This document shows positions 17,062 through 26,107 of a stretch of DNA of 64,000 nt, in pieces; the first letter of the stretch is position 1; each line of letters begins with the position of its first letter. The notes beneath the pieces are model-generated. The model did no database searches and was not told where the DNA came from. It worked only from the letters and a program-made list of their open reading frames with translations. Source of the DNA: an uncultured Sulfitobacter sp. (GTDB lineage: Bacteria > Pseudomonadota > Alphaproteobacteria > Rhodobacterales > Rhodobacteraceae); assembly GCA_947501805.1 (NCBI GenBank), contig CANMXJ010000006.1:175977-239976 (forward strand), read 5' to 3'. Both the position numbers and the translations under genes were made by a program.

Positions 17062-17916
17062 ATGTCTGACGATCCCAAAACGCTTGTGTCGACCGAATGG
17101 TTGGCCAAACACCTCAAAGATCCTGATCTGCGGCTGCTGGATGCTTCATGCTATATGCCTGATGCGGGTCGTGATGCCAAAGCGGAATACATGGCGGCAC
17201 ATATTCCGGGTGCGCGGTTCTTTGATATTGATGACATTTCCGACGCGCGATCCGAGTTGCCGCATATGGCCCCTCCGGTTGAAAAGTTTATGTCGCGGCT
17301 GCGTGCGATGGGCGTGGGTGACGGACATCAGGTGGTTGTCTATGATGGCGCCGGATTGTTTTCGGCGGCGCGTGTCTGGTGGCTGTTCAAGCTGATGGGG
17401 CAGGAAAATGTTGCGGTGCTGGATGGCGGTTTGCCTAAATGGATCGCTGAGGGACATGAAACTGAAGACATGCCACCTATTCCACGCGACCGCCATATGA
17501 CCGTGCGCATGCAGAACCAGTTGGTGCGCGATGTCACACAGGTGGCGCATGCCTCCAAGCTGGGGGAGCCGCAGATTGTTGATGCCCGCTCGCCCGAGCG
17601 TTTTCGGGGCGAAGCGCCGGAGCCACGAGAAGGTTTGCGTGCCGGTCACATTCCGGGGTCTCGCAACGTGCATTACGAGGCGCTGTTGAACGATGACAAT
17701 ACAATGAAATCCGTTGAGGAAACCCGTGGCGTTTTCGAAGCGGCTGGCGTTGATGTGAGCAATCCAGTGATCACCACGTGTGGATCTGGTGTTACAGCCG
17801 CGATCCTCGCGCTGGCGCTAGAACGTATGGGGCACAAGGATTGGTCACTCTATGATGGCTCATGGGCGGAATGGGGAATGTTCCCAACTGTACCCGTTGC
17901 AACCGGAGACGCATAA
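17062..17916 (+). CDS. sseA: 3-mercaptopyruvate-type sulfurtransferase
   Basis: This 284-residue protein has two rhodanese domains in tandem. The first covers about 1-130 (RLLDASCYMPDAG, GARFFDIDDISD). The second runs to the C-terminus with the active-site loop TTCGSGVTAAILALAL. The CGSGVT form is typical of mercaptopyruvate sulfurtransferases and not of thiosulfate rhodaneses (CRKGVT). It would move sulfur from 3-mercaptopyruvate to thiols or cyanide. The ATG at 17062 has AAAGGA at six bases, better than the 17056 ATG. The stop overlaps the next gene's ATG (TAATG). Its neighbour is an aminotransferase that could produce mercaptopyruvate from cysteine, which is inference. Confidence 0.92.
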   Translation: MSDDPKTLVSTEWLAKHLKDPDLRLLDASCYMPDAGRDAKAEYMAAHIPGARFFDIDDISDARSELPHMAPPVEKFMSRLRAMGVGDGHQVVVYDGAGLFSAARVWWLFKLMGQENVAVLDGGLPKWIAEGHETEDMPPIPRDRHMTVRMQNQLVRDVTQVAHASKLGEPQIVDARSPERFRGEAPEPREGLRAGHIPGSRNVHYEALLNDDNTMKSVEETRGVFEAAGVDVSNPVITTCGSGVTAAILALALERMGHKDWSLYDGSWAEWGMFPTVPVATGDA

Positions 17917-19100
17917 TGTTCGAGAAACTGAAACAACCCGCGCCGGATTCCATTCTTGGTCTGGTGAAGCTGTACCGCGAAGACCCGCGTGAAAACAAAA
18001 TTGATTTGGGTGTCGGCGTATACAAGGACGCCAATGGACTGACCCCCGTCATGCGGGCCGTCAAAGCTGCGGAACAGCAAATCTGGGAGGCGCAGGACAG
18101 TAAGGCCTACACATCACTTGCGGGTGATCCTGCCTTTGCGGATGCGATGGTGGAATTGGTTCTGGGTGACGCAGTGCCGCGCGAAACGGTGGCAGCAATT
18201 GCAACACCGGGCGGCACAGGTGCGATCCGTCAGGCGTTCGAATTGATCCGGAACATCAATGCGGATGCTCGGGTGTTTGTGTCTGACCCGACGTGGCCCA
18301 ACCATCTGTCAATTCTGGATTATCTGGGAATCGAAGCCGTGTCTTATCGCTACTTTGACAGCGAAACGCGTGGTGTTGATTTCAACGGTATGATGGAAGA
18401 TCTCAAAGGTGCCAAAAAAGGCGATGTCGTCTTGCTGCACGGCTGTTGTCATAATCCGACAGGTGCGAATTTGAACAGCACGGAATGGGACGCGGTCATC
18501 AAGCTGCTGCAAGACAGCGGTGCCACACCGATGATCGACATTGCCTACCAAGGCTTTGGCGATGGTCTTGAGGCGGATGCCGCAGCCACGCGTAAGTTGG
18601 TAGCGGCGGTGCCGGAATGTCTGATCGCGGCAAGTTGCTCCAAGAACTTTGGCATCTACCGCGAACGCACCGGTATGTTGATGGCGGTGTCCAAGGATAT
18701 GGGCGCGCAAGCGCTGAACCAGGCAGCATTGGCGTTCCTGAACCGTCAGAACTTTAGCTTTCCGCCTGATCATGGCGCGCGGATTGTTACGACGATTATG
18801 CATGACACGGCTCTGCGTGAAGATTGGATGGCGGAGCTTGAGGCAGTGCGTCTTGGCATGCTGGACCTGCGCACGCAGTTGGCATCTGAACTGCAGCGTC
18901 TGTCCGGTTCGGATCGTTTCGGTTTTCTCGCGCAGCATCGCGGCATGTTCTCGCGGATCGGCACCACACCTGAAAAAGTTGTGGAGCTACGTGAAAAGCA
19001 TGGCGTCTATATGGTGGGCGACAGCCGCATGAATATTGCAGGTCTGAACACCCAGACCGTGCCGATCCTGGCGCAAGCGATCATCGACGTTGGTGTCTGA
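17916..19100 (+). CDS. class I aromatic/aspartate aminotransferase
   Basis: The protein has 394 residues in PLP fold type I, subgroup of TyrB/AspC. Recognisable parts are ENKIDLGVGVYKDANGLTPVM, the ATPGGTGAIRQAFE glycine loop, HNPTGANLNSTEW, the Asp-containing IDIAYQGFGDG, the PLP lysine in SCSKNFGIYRERTG, and the C-terminal SRMNIAGLN. The enzyme transfers amino groups between aspartate or aromatic amino acids and 2-oxoglutarate. The ORF track starts at 17862, but the ATG at 17916 overlaps the sseA stop (TAATG) and gives the normal length. Aspartate versus aromatic preference cannot be settled by eye. Confidence 0.9.
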   Translation: MFEKLKQPAPDSILGLVKLYREDPRENKIDLGVGVYKDANGLTPVMRAVKAAEQQIWEAQDSKAYTSLAGDPAFADAMVELVLGDAVPRETVAAIATPGGTGAIRQAFELIRNINADARVFVSDPTWPNHLSILDYLGIEAVSYRYFDSETRGVDFNGMMEDLKGAKKGDVVLLHGCCHNPTGANLNSTEWDAVIKLLQDSGATPMIDIAYQGFGDGLEADAAATRKLVAAVPECLIAASCSKNFGIYRERTGMLMAVSKDMGAQALNQAALAFLNRQNFSFPPDHGARIVTTIMHDTALREDWMAELEAVRLGMLDLRTQLASELQRLSGSDRFGFLAQHRGMFSRIGTTPEKVVELREKHGVYMVGDSRMNIAGLNTQTVPILAQAIIDVGV

Positions 19101-19121
19101 TACGCGCTTCAGTTGAGACAG

Positions 19122-19157
19122 AAAAAACCCGGACCAACTGGCCCGGGCTTTTTTGTT
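19122..19157 (+). terminator. rho-independent terminator after the aminotransferase
   Basis: An inverted repeat, CCCGG-accaactgg-CCGGG (read through the CCCGGGC side), is flanked by AAAAAA before and TTTTTT after. It closes the sseA-aminotransferase unit. Because of the flanking A-run it can also end the minus-strand amtB transcript. Confidence 0.8.
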
Positions 19158-19172
19158 TCTGTGCCGCAGGGA

Positions 19173-20480
19173 TTATCCCTTGGCGAACTCTGGGTAGGCT
19201 TCCATACCCAGCTCTGACTTATCCAATCCGTCGATTTCAGCTTCTTCGCTGACGCGAATGCCTACGGTTGACTTGAGGATCGCAAAGGCAGCGAGACTCA
19301 CGATAAACACAAATCCACCCACAGCAGCAAAGCCGATGATCTGCGTCACAAAAGACGTATCGGCTGTGTAAACCGGAACAACCAGTGTGCCCCAAAATCC
19401 TGCCAGCAAGTGAACCGGAATGGCACCAACCACGTCGTCAATCTTGAACCTGTCAAGCATTGGCACGGCGAACACAACGATCACACCGCCAACGGCACCA
19501 ATCCACAGAGCGCCAAACAAGGTCGGATCAAGCGGACCTGCGGTGATGGACACGAGTCCTGCAAGTGCACCGTTCAGCACCATCGTAAGATCAACTTTTC
19601 CATACAACAATTGCGTCAGGATCAAGGCTGCAACTGCACCGGCCGCTGCGGCCATGTTGGTGTTGGCAAATATCTGTGCGACGGCATCAACGTCTTCCAG
19701 CGTGCCCATGGCAAGCTGAGAAGCACCGTTAAAGCCGAACCAACCCATCCACAGGATGAAAGTACCCAAAGTAGCCAGTGCAAGGTTGGAGCCAGGGATC
19801 GGAGTGATGCGTCCGTCTCTGGCATATTTGCCGATGCGGGGGCCGAGGATGATGGCACCTGCGAGGGCTGCAAAGCCACCTGCTGCGTGCACCAGCGTTG
19901 AGCCTGCAAAGTCAGAGAAGCCCATCTGTGACAACCAGCCGCCGCCCCACTGCCAGGATGCGCCGATTGGGTAGATCAAACCGGTCAGGACGACAACGAA
20001 GGCAAAGAAGGGCCAGAGTTTGATCCGTTCGGCGAGGGTGCCCGACACAATGGAGGCTGTTGTGGCGCAGAACATCAGCTGAAAGAAGAAGTCGGAGGCG
20101 TTGGAATAGCCGCCTGCGTCGATTTCGGTCTTGATGTCCTTGCTGCCAAGTGCGCCAAAGACGTCCTGAAGGATCCAGTTGCCGTCGCCCGGATACATTA
20201 CGTTATAGCCGATCAGCCAGTACATGATGGCGGCGATACCAAACAGGCCCATGTTTTTGGTCAGTTGGGTCGTGACGTTCTTGGAGCGCACAAGTCCGGC
20301 CTCAAGCATGGCAAAACCAGCGGCCATCCAGAACACAAGAAAGCCACCGATCAGAAACAGCAGCGTGTTGAAGATAAAGGTTGTTTGCTCAAGTGATGCG
20401 AATTCGGTTTCCTGAGCCGCCCCCAATGTCGGCATCAGCAAGAGGGCTGCGGCGAGGGGAATGTAGGTTTGTTTGTTCAT
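19173..20480 (-). CDS. amtB: ammonium transporter Amt
   Basis: This 435-residue Amt/Mep/Rh channel starts with a signal peptide (AAALLLMPTLGAAQ) and has about 11 membrane helices. Ammonium family features are FWMAAGFAMLEAGLVRSKNV, GFSDFAGSTLVHAAGGFAALAGA and HLLAGFWGTL, which hold the paired histidines of the pore. It is the downstream gene of a glnK-amtB pair, with 24 nt between them. The pair is normally induced under nitrogen limitation, when GlnK would block the channel on ammonium shock. The cytoplasmic C-terminus (EAEIDGLDKSELGMEAY) matches the GlnK docking tail. Confidence 0.96.
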   Translation of the reverse strand: MNKQTYIPLAAALLLMPTLGAAQETEFASLEQTTFIFNTLLFLIGGFLVFWMAAGFAMLEAGLVRSKNVTTQLTKNMGLFGIAAIMYWLIGYNVMYPGDGNWILQDVFGALGSKDIKTEIDAGGYSNASDFFFQLMFCATTASIVSGTLAERIKLWPFFAFVVVLTGLIYPIGASWQWGGGWLSQMGFSDFAGSTLVHAAGGFAALAGAIILGPRIGKYARDGRITPIPGSNLALATLGTFILWMGWFGFNGASQLAMGTLEDVDAVAQIFANTNMAAAAGAVAALILTQLLYGKVDLTMVLNGALAGLVSITAGPLDPTLFGALWIGAVGGVIVVFAVPMLDRFKIDDVVGAIPVHLLAGFWGTLVVPVYTADTSFVTQIIGFAAVGGFVFIVSLAAFAILKSTVGIRVSEEAEIDGLDKSELGMEAYPEFAKG

Positions 20481-20504
20481 GGTCTATTTCCTTGCAAGCT
20501 TCGC

Positions 20505-20963
<459 letters not shown>

Positions 20964-21098
20964 CTAAAATATGTGCGGCTGCGTATAAGTGCATAAGAAT
21001 TAATCAGCAGATTAACGCGGCTGTTGCAAAGCAGGTGCTAAACAATCCCGCCAAAGAGCAGTAAGGTGGCAAAAAAGAGTAGCCGAGCAGGCAGTTTT

Positions 21099-23318
21099 AT
21101 GAGTGATCCATCCAAGCGAAAGCGCCCATTGGTCGCGGACAAACGCTATCCGTCCAAAGCCAAAGCAGCGGCCAAGAAGCCCGTGAAAAAGCCGGTGAAA
21201 AAGACCGCTCCGGCGCGCCGTCGCAAAACGGCTGCGCCCAAACGTGCACGGCGTGGCGGCATTATCGGGTTTTTCAGCAGGATAATCGGGTGGATTCTTC
21301 GCCTGATCTGGAAGATTACATGGCGGATCACAGCGGTGGTAATGCTCGTCCTCGCACTGGCTGTTGGTTACCTCTATACGACCCTACCCCCGCTGGAGGA
21401 TTTGCTGGACGGGCGTGCACGCGGCTCTGTCACCATGCTGGATCGCAACGGCGACGTTTTTGCCTGGCGCGGCGATCAGTTTGGCGGTGTGGTCACGGCG
21501 GATTCAGTTTCGCCGCATTTGAAAAACGCGGTGATCGCGACCGAAGACAAACGGTTCTACCGACACCTAGGTGTAAGTCCACGTGGCATTGCATCAGCGG
21601 TGCGGATCAATTTGTCAGAAGGACGCGGGCCGCTTTCTGGCCATGGTGGCTCCACGATTACGCAGCAGGTGGCGAAACTGATCTGTTTGGGCGAACCGTA
21701 TGATCCATCGGCAGGTATAACAGAAAAGGAATACGAGGCGGGGTGTCGTCGCGGCTCGATCCAGCGCAAGGCAAAGGAAGCGTTGTTTTCGCTGGCCATG
21801 GAAGCAAAGTATTCCAAGAACGATATTCTGTCGATCTACCTGAACCGTGCCTATATGGGCGGTGGTGCATTTGGTGCCGAAGCTGCGGCGCAACGGTTTT
21901 TTGGCAAACCTGCTTCGGCTGTGAATGCGGCAGAGGGTGCGATGTTGGCTGGCCTGTTGACCGCGCCAACAACCCTTTCCCCAACCAACAATCTGGACCG
22001 GTCGCAAAACCGTGCAGCCACAGTGATCCGTTTGATGCGCGAACAAGGGTACCTGACACAGGCAGAGGCGGATGCAGCGCAAGCCAATCCTGCTGTTTTG
22101 TCCGAGGCGGCAGAGGCCCGGGCAGGCGGGTATTTCGCCGATTGGGTTATCTCGGAAATCCCTGAGTTCATTCGCACCACCACAGCCGACATGCGGATCA
22201 CCACGACGATTGATCAACGCATTCAGAAGGCTGCCGAAGACGGGTTGAAATGGGTGTTCGAAAACAAGGTGCGTGAGGGGTCAAAAGCGCAGGCGGCAAT
22301 TATCGTCATGTCTGCGGATGGTGCTGTGCGGGCGATGGTGGGGGGGCGCCGAACCAAGGTTTCGGGGGCGTTTAATCGCGCGACCCAAGCCCTGCGCCAA
22401 ACCGGATCGGCGTTCAAGCCGTTTGTCTATGCTGCGGCCCTTGATCTTGGGTATTCTCCGAATGATCTGATCGAGGATGCGCCTTATTGCAAGAATATCC
22501 CGGGTTCCGGCCAGTGGTGTCCCAAGAATTACACCAACTCCTTTAAAGGCATGGTGACGCTCACTGAATCTCTTAAACAATCCCTGAACATTCCGGCGGT
22601 CAAAATTTCGGAAAGCGTTGGCCGCGAACTGGTCAGTCAGGTTGCCACCCAATTCGGCATCCAAAGCGACCTTGCTGCTGGTCCTGCGCTGGCGCTTGGC
22701 GCGTCAGAAAGCACCTTGATCGAGATGACGGGTGCCTACGCCGGCATTCTGAATGGCGGATCATCCGTAACGCCCTATGGATTGGTAGAACTGACACTGC
22801 TCGGGGATCAGGAACCATTGATGGGGACTGGCGGTGGCATTGGTGAACGTGTCATTCAGGAAGATGCGGCAAGGCAACTGGTCTATATGATGGAAAAGGT
22901 AATCTCCGAAGGTACCGGTGCACGTGCGCAATTTGGTGGTCGCCAGTTGGCAGGTAAAACCGGAACAACGTCGGCAGCAAAAGACGCATGGTTTATCGGA
23001 TTTTCGGCGGATTATGTGGCCGGAGTCTGGATGGGCTATGATGACAACACGCCGCTCAGGGGCGTGACAGGTGGCGGACTCCCTACAGATATCTGGCGGG
23101 AGACCATGAGCCGAGTTCATGAAGGCCTGCCAGTCAAGCCGTTGCCAATGCAGTCACCGAACCCGGTCAGTGGATTTGCACAGGAGCAGCCTGCATCAGA
23201 CCCGATACCAGTTGGGAACAACAGCGGCGGTACAATCATTGATCAGGTATTGCGCGACATCTTTGGCACGAGTGGCTCGGGAAGCAACTCTCCTGCCCCG
23301 AATCCGACGGACAGATAG
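21099..23318 (+). CDS. mrcA: class A penicillin-binding protein 1A
   Basis: This is a bifunctional peptidoglycan synthase of about 739 residues. A lysine-rich cytoplasmic tail precedes one membrane helix (VVMLVLALAVGYLYTTLP). A GT51 glycosyltransferase domain follows, with the EDKRFYRHLGVSPRGI catalytic Glu and GGSTITQQVAK. The transpeptidase domain has the SxxK serine in TGSAFKPFVY, an SLN motif in QSLNIPAVK, and KTGTTSAAKDAWF. The track begins at a GTG at 21066; the ATG at 21099 (SDPSKRKRPL) reads as the more usual start, with either possible. A divergent region from glnK separates it on the left. Confidence 0.93.
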   Translation: MSDPSKRKRPLVADKRYPSKAKAAAKKPVKKPVKKTAPARRRKTAAPKRARRGGIIGFFSRIIGWILRLIWKITWRITAVVMLVLALAVGYLYTTLPPLEDLLDGRARGSVTMLDRNGDVFAWRGDQFGGVVTADSVSPHLKNAVIATEDKRFYRHLGVSPRGIASAVRINLSEGRGPLSGHGGSTITQQVAKLICLGEPYDPSAGITEKEYEAGCRRGSIQRKAKEALFSLAMEAKYSKNDILSIYLNRAYMGGGAFGAEAAAQRFFGKPASAVNAAEGAMLAGLLTAPTTLSPTNNLDRSQNRAATVIRLMREQGYLTQAEADAAQANPAVLSEAAEARAGGYFADWVISEIPEFIRTTTADMRITTTIDQRIQKAAEDGLKWVFENKVREGSKAQAAIIVMSADGAVRAMVGGRRTKVSGAFNRATQALRQTGSAFKPFVYAAALDLGYSPNDLIEDAPYCKNIPGSGQWCPKNYTNSFKGMVTLTESLKQSLNIPAVKISESVGRELVSQVATQFGIQSDLAAGPALALGASESTLIEMTGAYAGILNGGSSVTPYGLVELTLLGDQEPLMGTGGGIGERVIQEDAARQLVYMMEKVISEGTGARAQFGGRQLAGKTGTTSAAKDAWFIGFSADYVAGVWMGYDDNTPLRGVTGGGLPTDIWRETMSRVHEGLPVKPLPMQSPNPVSGFAQEQPASDPIPVGNNSGGTIIDQVLRDIFGTSGSGSNSPAPNPTDR

Positions 23319-23420
23319 GGCGGATATTCAGAACCGTGATGGGGCTGCGCACAGGCTTTCGTTTTCAAACCTCGCGATTATATGCCATTTGTGCGGCGGA
23401 ACATGAAAGCGAGGCCGCCA

Positions 23421-24257
23421 ATGGAACCGATCCGGATATCATCCTTTTCGCACGAAAATAGTGGCGGCAACCCTGCAGGCGTGGTTATCGCTGATGTGCT
23501 GCCCGCGCCGGAAGAGATGCTAGAGATCGCAGCCGAATTGGGGTATTCCGAAACCGTTTTTGCGACGCGTCAGGATGGCGGTTGGACCGTGCGCTATTTC
23601 GCACCACTTGGCGAAGTTGCGTTTTGCGGTCATGCAACGATTGCTTTGGGCGCAGCCCTCGGTGCGCAGGAAGGGGCGGGGCGATTTGATCTTTCGCTGC
23701 GTGACGGCTGGATCAGCGTTGAGGCGTCCCGGCAAAACGGGCAATGGCATGCTGCGCTGCAATCACCGGAAACATGGTCGCGCCCCTTGGGGGACGAATT
23801 GCGCTATGCACTGCTTGATGCATTTTCTCTATCGGATGATGATCTTGATCCCGGACTTTCACCGACATTGGCATTTGCGGGTGTGCAACACGCAATCCTG
23901 ACATTGAAAGCGCGCAATCAACTGGCCGCGATGTCCTATCCATTTGACGCGATGCGCGACCTGATGGCGATGCATAATCTTGTTACGGTTAGCTTGCTCT
24001 ATATCCAGGGTCCGCGTGAATTTGTGTCGCGCAATGCCTTTGCAAGCGGCGGTGTTGTCGAAGATCCTGCAACTGGCGCGGCCGCTGCGGCGCTGGGCGG
24101 TGCATTGGTTGATCTGGATTGGGATGGACTGCGCGGTGGCGGCAGTTTCACCATCGTACAAGGCGAAGACATGGGCGCGCCCTCGGTCCTGACTGTTGAC
24201 GTGACCGGCCAGCCAGGAGCATCGGTACAGGTCAGCGGTGCGGTGCGTTGGATTTGA
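23421..24257 (+). CDS. PhzF-family isomerase-like protein
   Basis: This 278-residue member of the PhzF/diaminopimelate-epimerase-like fold has the FSHENSGGNPAGVVIAD start, the catalytic-Glu segment ELGYSETVFAT, FCGHATIALGAALG, and the C-terminal NAFASGGVVEDPATGAAAAALGG. PhzF proteins isomerise trans-2,3-dihydro-3-hydroxyanthranilate in phenazine makers. Most genomic copies, like this one with no phz genes nearby, have unknown substrates. The ATG at 23421 has GCGAGG upstream, better than the track's 23382. It stands alone between the PBP gene and the secretion pair. Confidence 0.85.
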   Translation: MEPIRISSFSHENSGGNPAGVVIADVLPAPEEMLEIAAELGYSETVFATRQDGGWTVRYFAPLGEVAFCGHATIALGAALGAQEGAGRFDLSLRDGWISVEASRQNGQWHAALQSPETWSRPLGDELRYALLDAFSLSDDDLDPGLSPTLAFAGVQHAILTLKARNQLAAMSYPFDAMRDLMAMHNLVTVSLLYIQGPREFVSRNAFASGGVVEDPATGAAAAALGGALVDLDWDGLRGGGSFTIVQGEDMGAPSVLTVDVTGQPGASVQVSGAVRWI

Positions 24258-24370
24258 GTTACTGACTGGGGATCGCGGCAATTCAATCTTAATCAGTGCA
24301 TGTTTTGACAGTGCCAAGGGATGACCAACCACCAAGGTTGAGGTTCCCGAGGTATTGAGCAGGAAAAACC

Positions 24371-26107
24371 ATGCGCGCGGATCATGTCAGACGCGGGATG
24401 CAAGAGTTGCGTGGTATGCGCAAACAGAACCGCACGCTGTTCTGGATTGTCGGTTTGTTCAGCATGTTTGCCAACCTGCTGATGCTGACCGGACCGATGT
24501 ATATGCTGCAGGTCTATGACCGGGTTCTTAGCTCGGGTTCCGCAGAAACGCTGGTCGCTTTGTCATTGCTGGTGGTCTTTTTGTACTCGATCATGGGTGT
24601 GCTGGATTTTACGCGCAACCGCATCATGGCGCGGGTCGGTTTACGGTTTTGGCAAACCCTGCACCGGCGGGTTTTTGATGCGTCGATGCGCAAAGCCGCT
24701 GTTTTGCCGGATGCGCGTACGGCCAGCGGGTTGGCGGACATTGATAATCTGCGCAGACTGATTGGATCACCGCTCCTGTCTGCTGCGTTTGATTTGCCTT
24801 GGACGCCTGTCTTCTTTGGTGTGATCTTTGTGTTCCATCCACTTCTTGGCTTTTTAGCGCTGGGGGGTGCTGGGGTGCTGATCGGCGTGACAATTGCCAA
24901 CCAGTTGCTGTCCTTTCGCAATCAGGAGGTCGCGACACGACATGCGCAGGCCGCAAATGTCATTGCTGACCAACTGCGATCCGAGGCTGAAGGCGTACGT
25001 GCTATGGGAATGAGCACAGCATCTTTTGCGCGGTGGCAATGCGTGCAAGAAGCCGCGCTGGAGGGGGATATGTCCGCCGCCAATACCGGAACGGGGTTTT
25101 CGACATTCGGGAAATTGCTACGTCTTTTGCTGCAATCGGCGATGCTGGGTCTGGGGGCCTGGTTGGTGATGGGGGGCAGTATGACACCGGGTGGAATGAT
25201 CGCCGGTTCGATCCTTTTGGGTCGCGCGCTTGCGCCGGTTGAAGTGATCCTGAACCAGTGGCAAATGGTGCAACAAGGCATGCAAAGCTGGAAAAACCTT
25301 GCAGGGCTTCTAGGTGAGGTGCCTCGCGACAAACCGTGCCTAAAACTGCCTCAACCGGCTGCGCGTCTGGTTGTGGACCGATTAACTGTTGTGCCGCCGG
25401 GTGATCGTCTGGCTACGCTCAAATCTGTCAGTTTCAAGGTAGAGCCCGGGCAAGCTGTCGGTGTGATCGGTCCGTCCGGAACGGGCAAATCGACATTGGC
25501 ACGCGCGTTGACCGGAGTCTGGCCGCCTGCGGGCGGAGATATTCGGCTGGATGGTGCCGCGCTGGATCAATATGATCCTGACGCTCTGGGCGGACATATC
25601 GGGTATTTGCCGCAACGTGTGCAGCTTTTCGATGGAACAATAGCCGAGAATATCGCACGTCTGAACCCGCATCCTGACGAGGACGCGGTGATCACGGCAG
25701 CGCAAATGGCGGGCGCTCACGAGATGATCCTTGCCCTGTCACAAGGCTACGATACGCCTGTCAACGCAGGGCAATTCCGTCTGTCTGGAGGGCAGCTACA
25801 GCGGATTGGTCTGGCACGGGCCCTTTATGATGACCCGGTGGTCGTGGTGCTGGATGAGCCGAATTCGAACCTTGATAATGCCGGATCGGCCGCGTTGAAC
25901 CACGCCATTCGCCGGATTAAGGAAAAGGGAGGCTCCGTTTTGATAATGGCGCATCGACCGGCTGCGATCCATGAATGTGATATGTTACTTGTTCTTGATG
26001 GCGGCATGCGCGTGGCCTTTGGCCCAAAAGCGGAAGTGCTGGCTGGCATGGTCAAGAACGCGAAGGCCATTCAGTCTGTTCCAGCAGCAGCGGCAGGGAT
26101 GCGATGA
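24371..26107 (+). CDS. type I secretion ABC transporter (PrtD/LapB-like permease-ATPase)
   Basis: The protein has 578 residues. An ABC transmembrane domain (about 20-310) has six helices, including LFWIVGLFSMFANLLMLTGPMYM. The ATPase follows, with Walker A IGPSGTGKSTLARAL, the ABC signature LSGGQLQRIGLARAL, and Walker B VVVVLDEPNSNLD. There is no N-terminal C39-like peptidase domain, so it is the RTX-exporter subtype (PrtD/LapB group), not a bacteriocin exporter. The next gene is its HlyD-like adaptor, overlapping by 4 nt. No RTX substrate or outer-membrane TolC is adjacent, so the cargo is encoded elsewhere in the genome. Confidence 0.9.
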   Translation: MRADHVRRGMQELRGMRKQNRTLFWIVGLFSMFANLLMLTGPMYMLQVYDRVLSSGSAETLVALSLLVVFLYSIMGVLDFTRNRIMARVGLRFWQTLHRRVFDASMRKAAVLPDARTASGLADIDNLRRLIGSPLLSAAFDLPWTPVFFGVIFVFHPLLGFLALGGAGVLIGVTIANQLLSFRNQEVATRHAQAANVIADQLRSEAEGVRAMGMSTASFARWQCVQEAALEGDMSAANTGTGFSTFGKLLRLLLQSAMLGLGAWLVMGGSMTPGGMIAGSILLGRALAPVEVILNQWQMVQQGMQSWKNLAGLLGEVPRDKPCLKLPQPAARLVVDRLTVVPPGDRLATLKSVSFKVEPGQAVGVIGPSGTGKSTLARALTGVWPPAGGDIRLDGAALDQYDPDALGGHIGYLPQRVQLFDGTIAENIARLNPHPDEDAVITAAQMAGAHEMILALSQGYDTPVNAGQFRLSGGQLQRIGLARALYDDPVVVVLDEPNSNLDNAGSAALNHAIRRIKEKGGSVLIMAHRPAAIHECDMLLVLDGGMRVAFGPKAEVLAGMVKNAKAIQSVPAAAAGMR

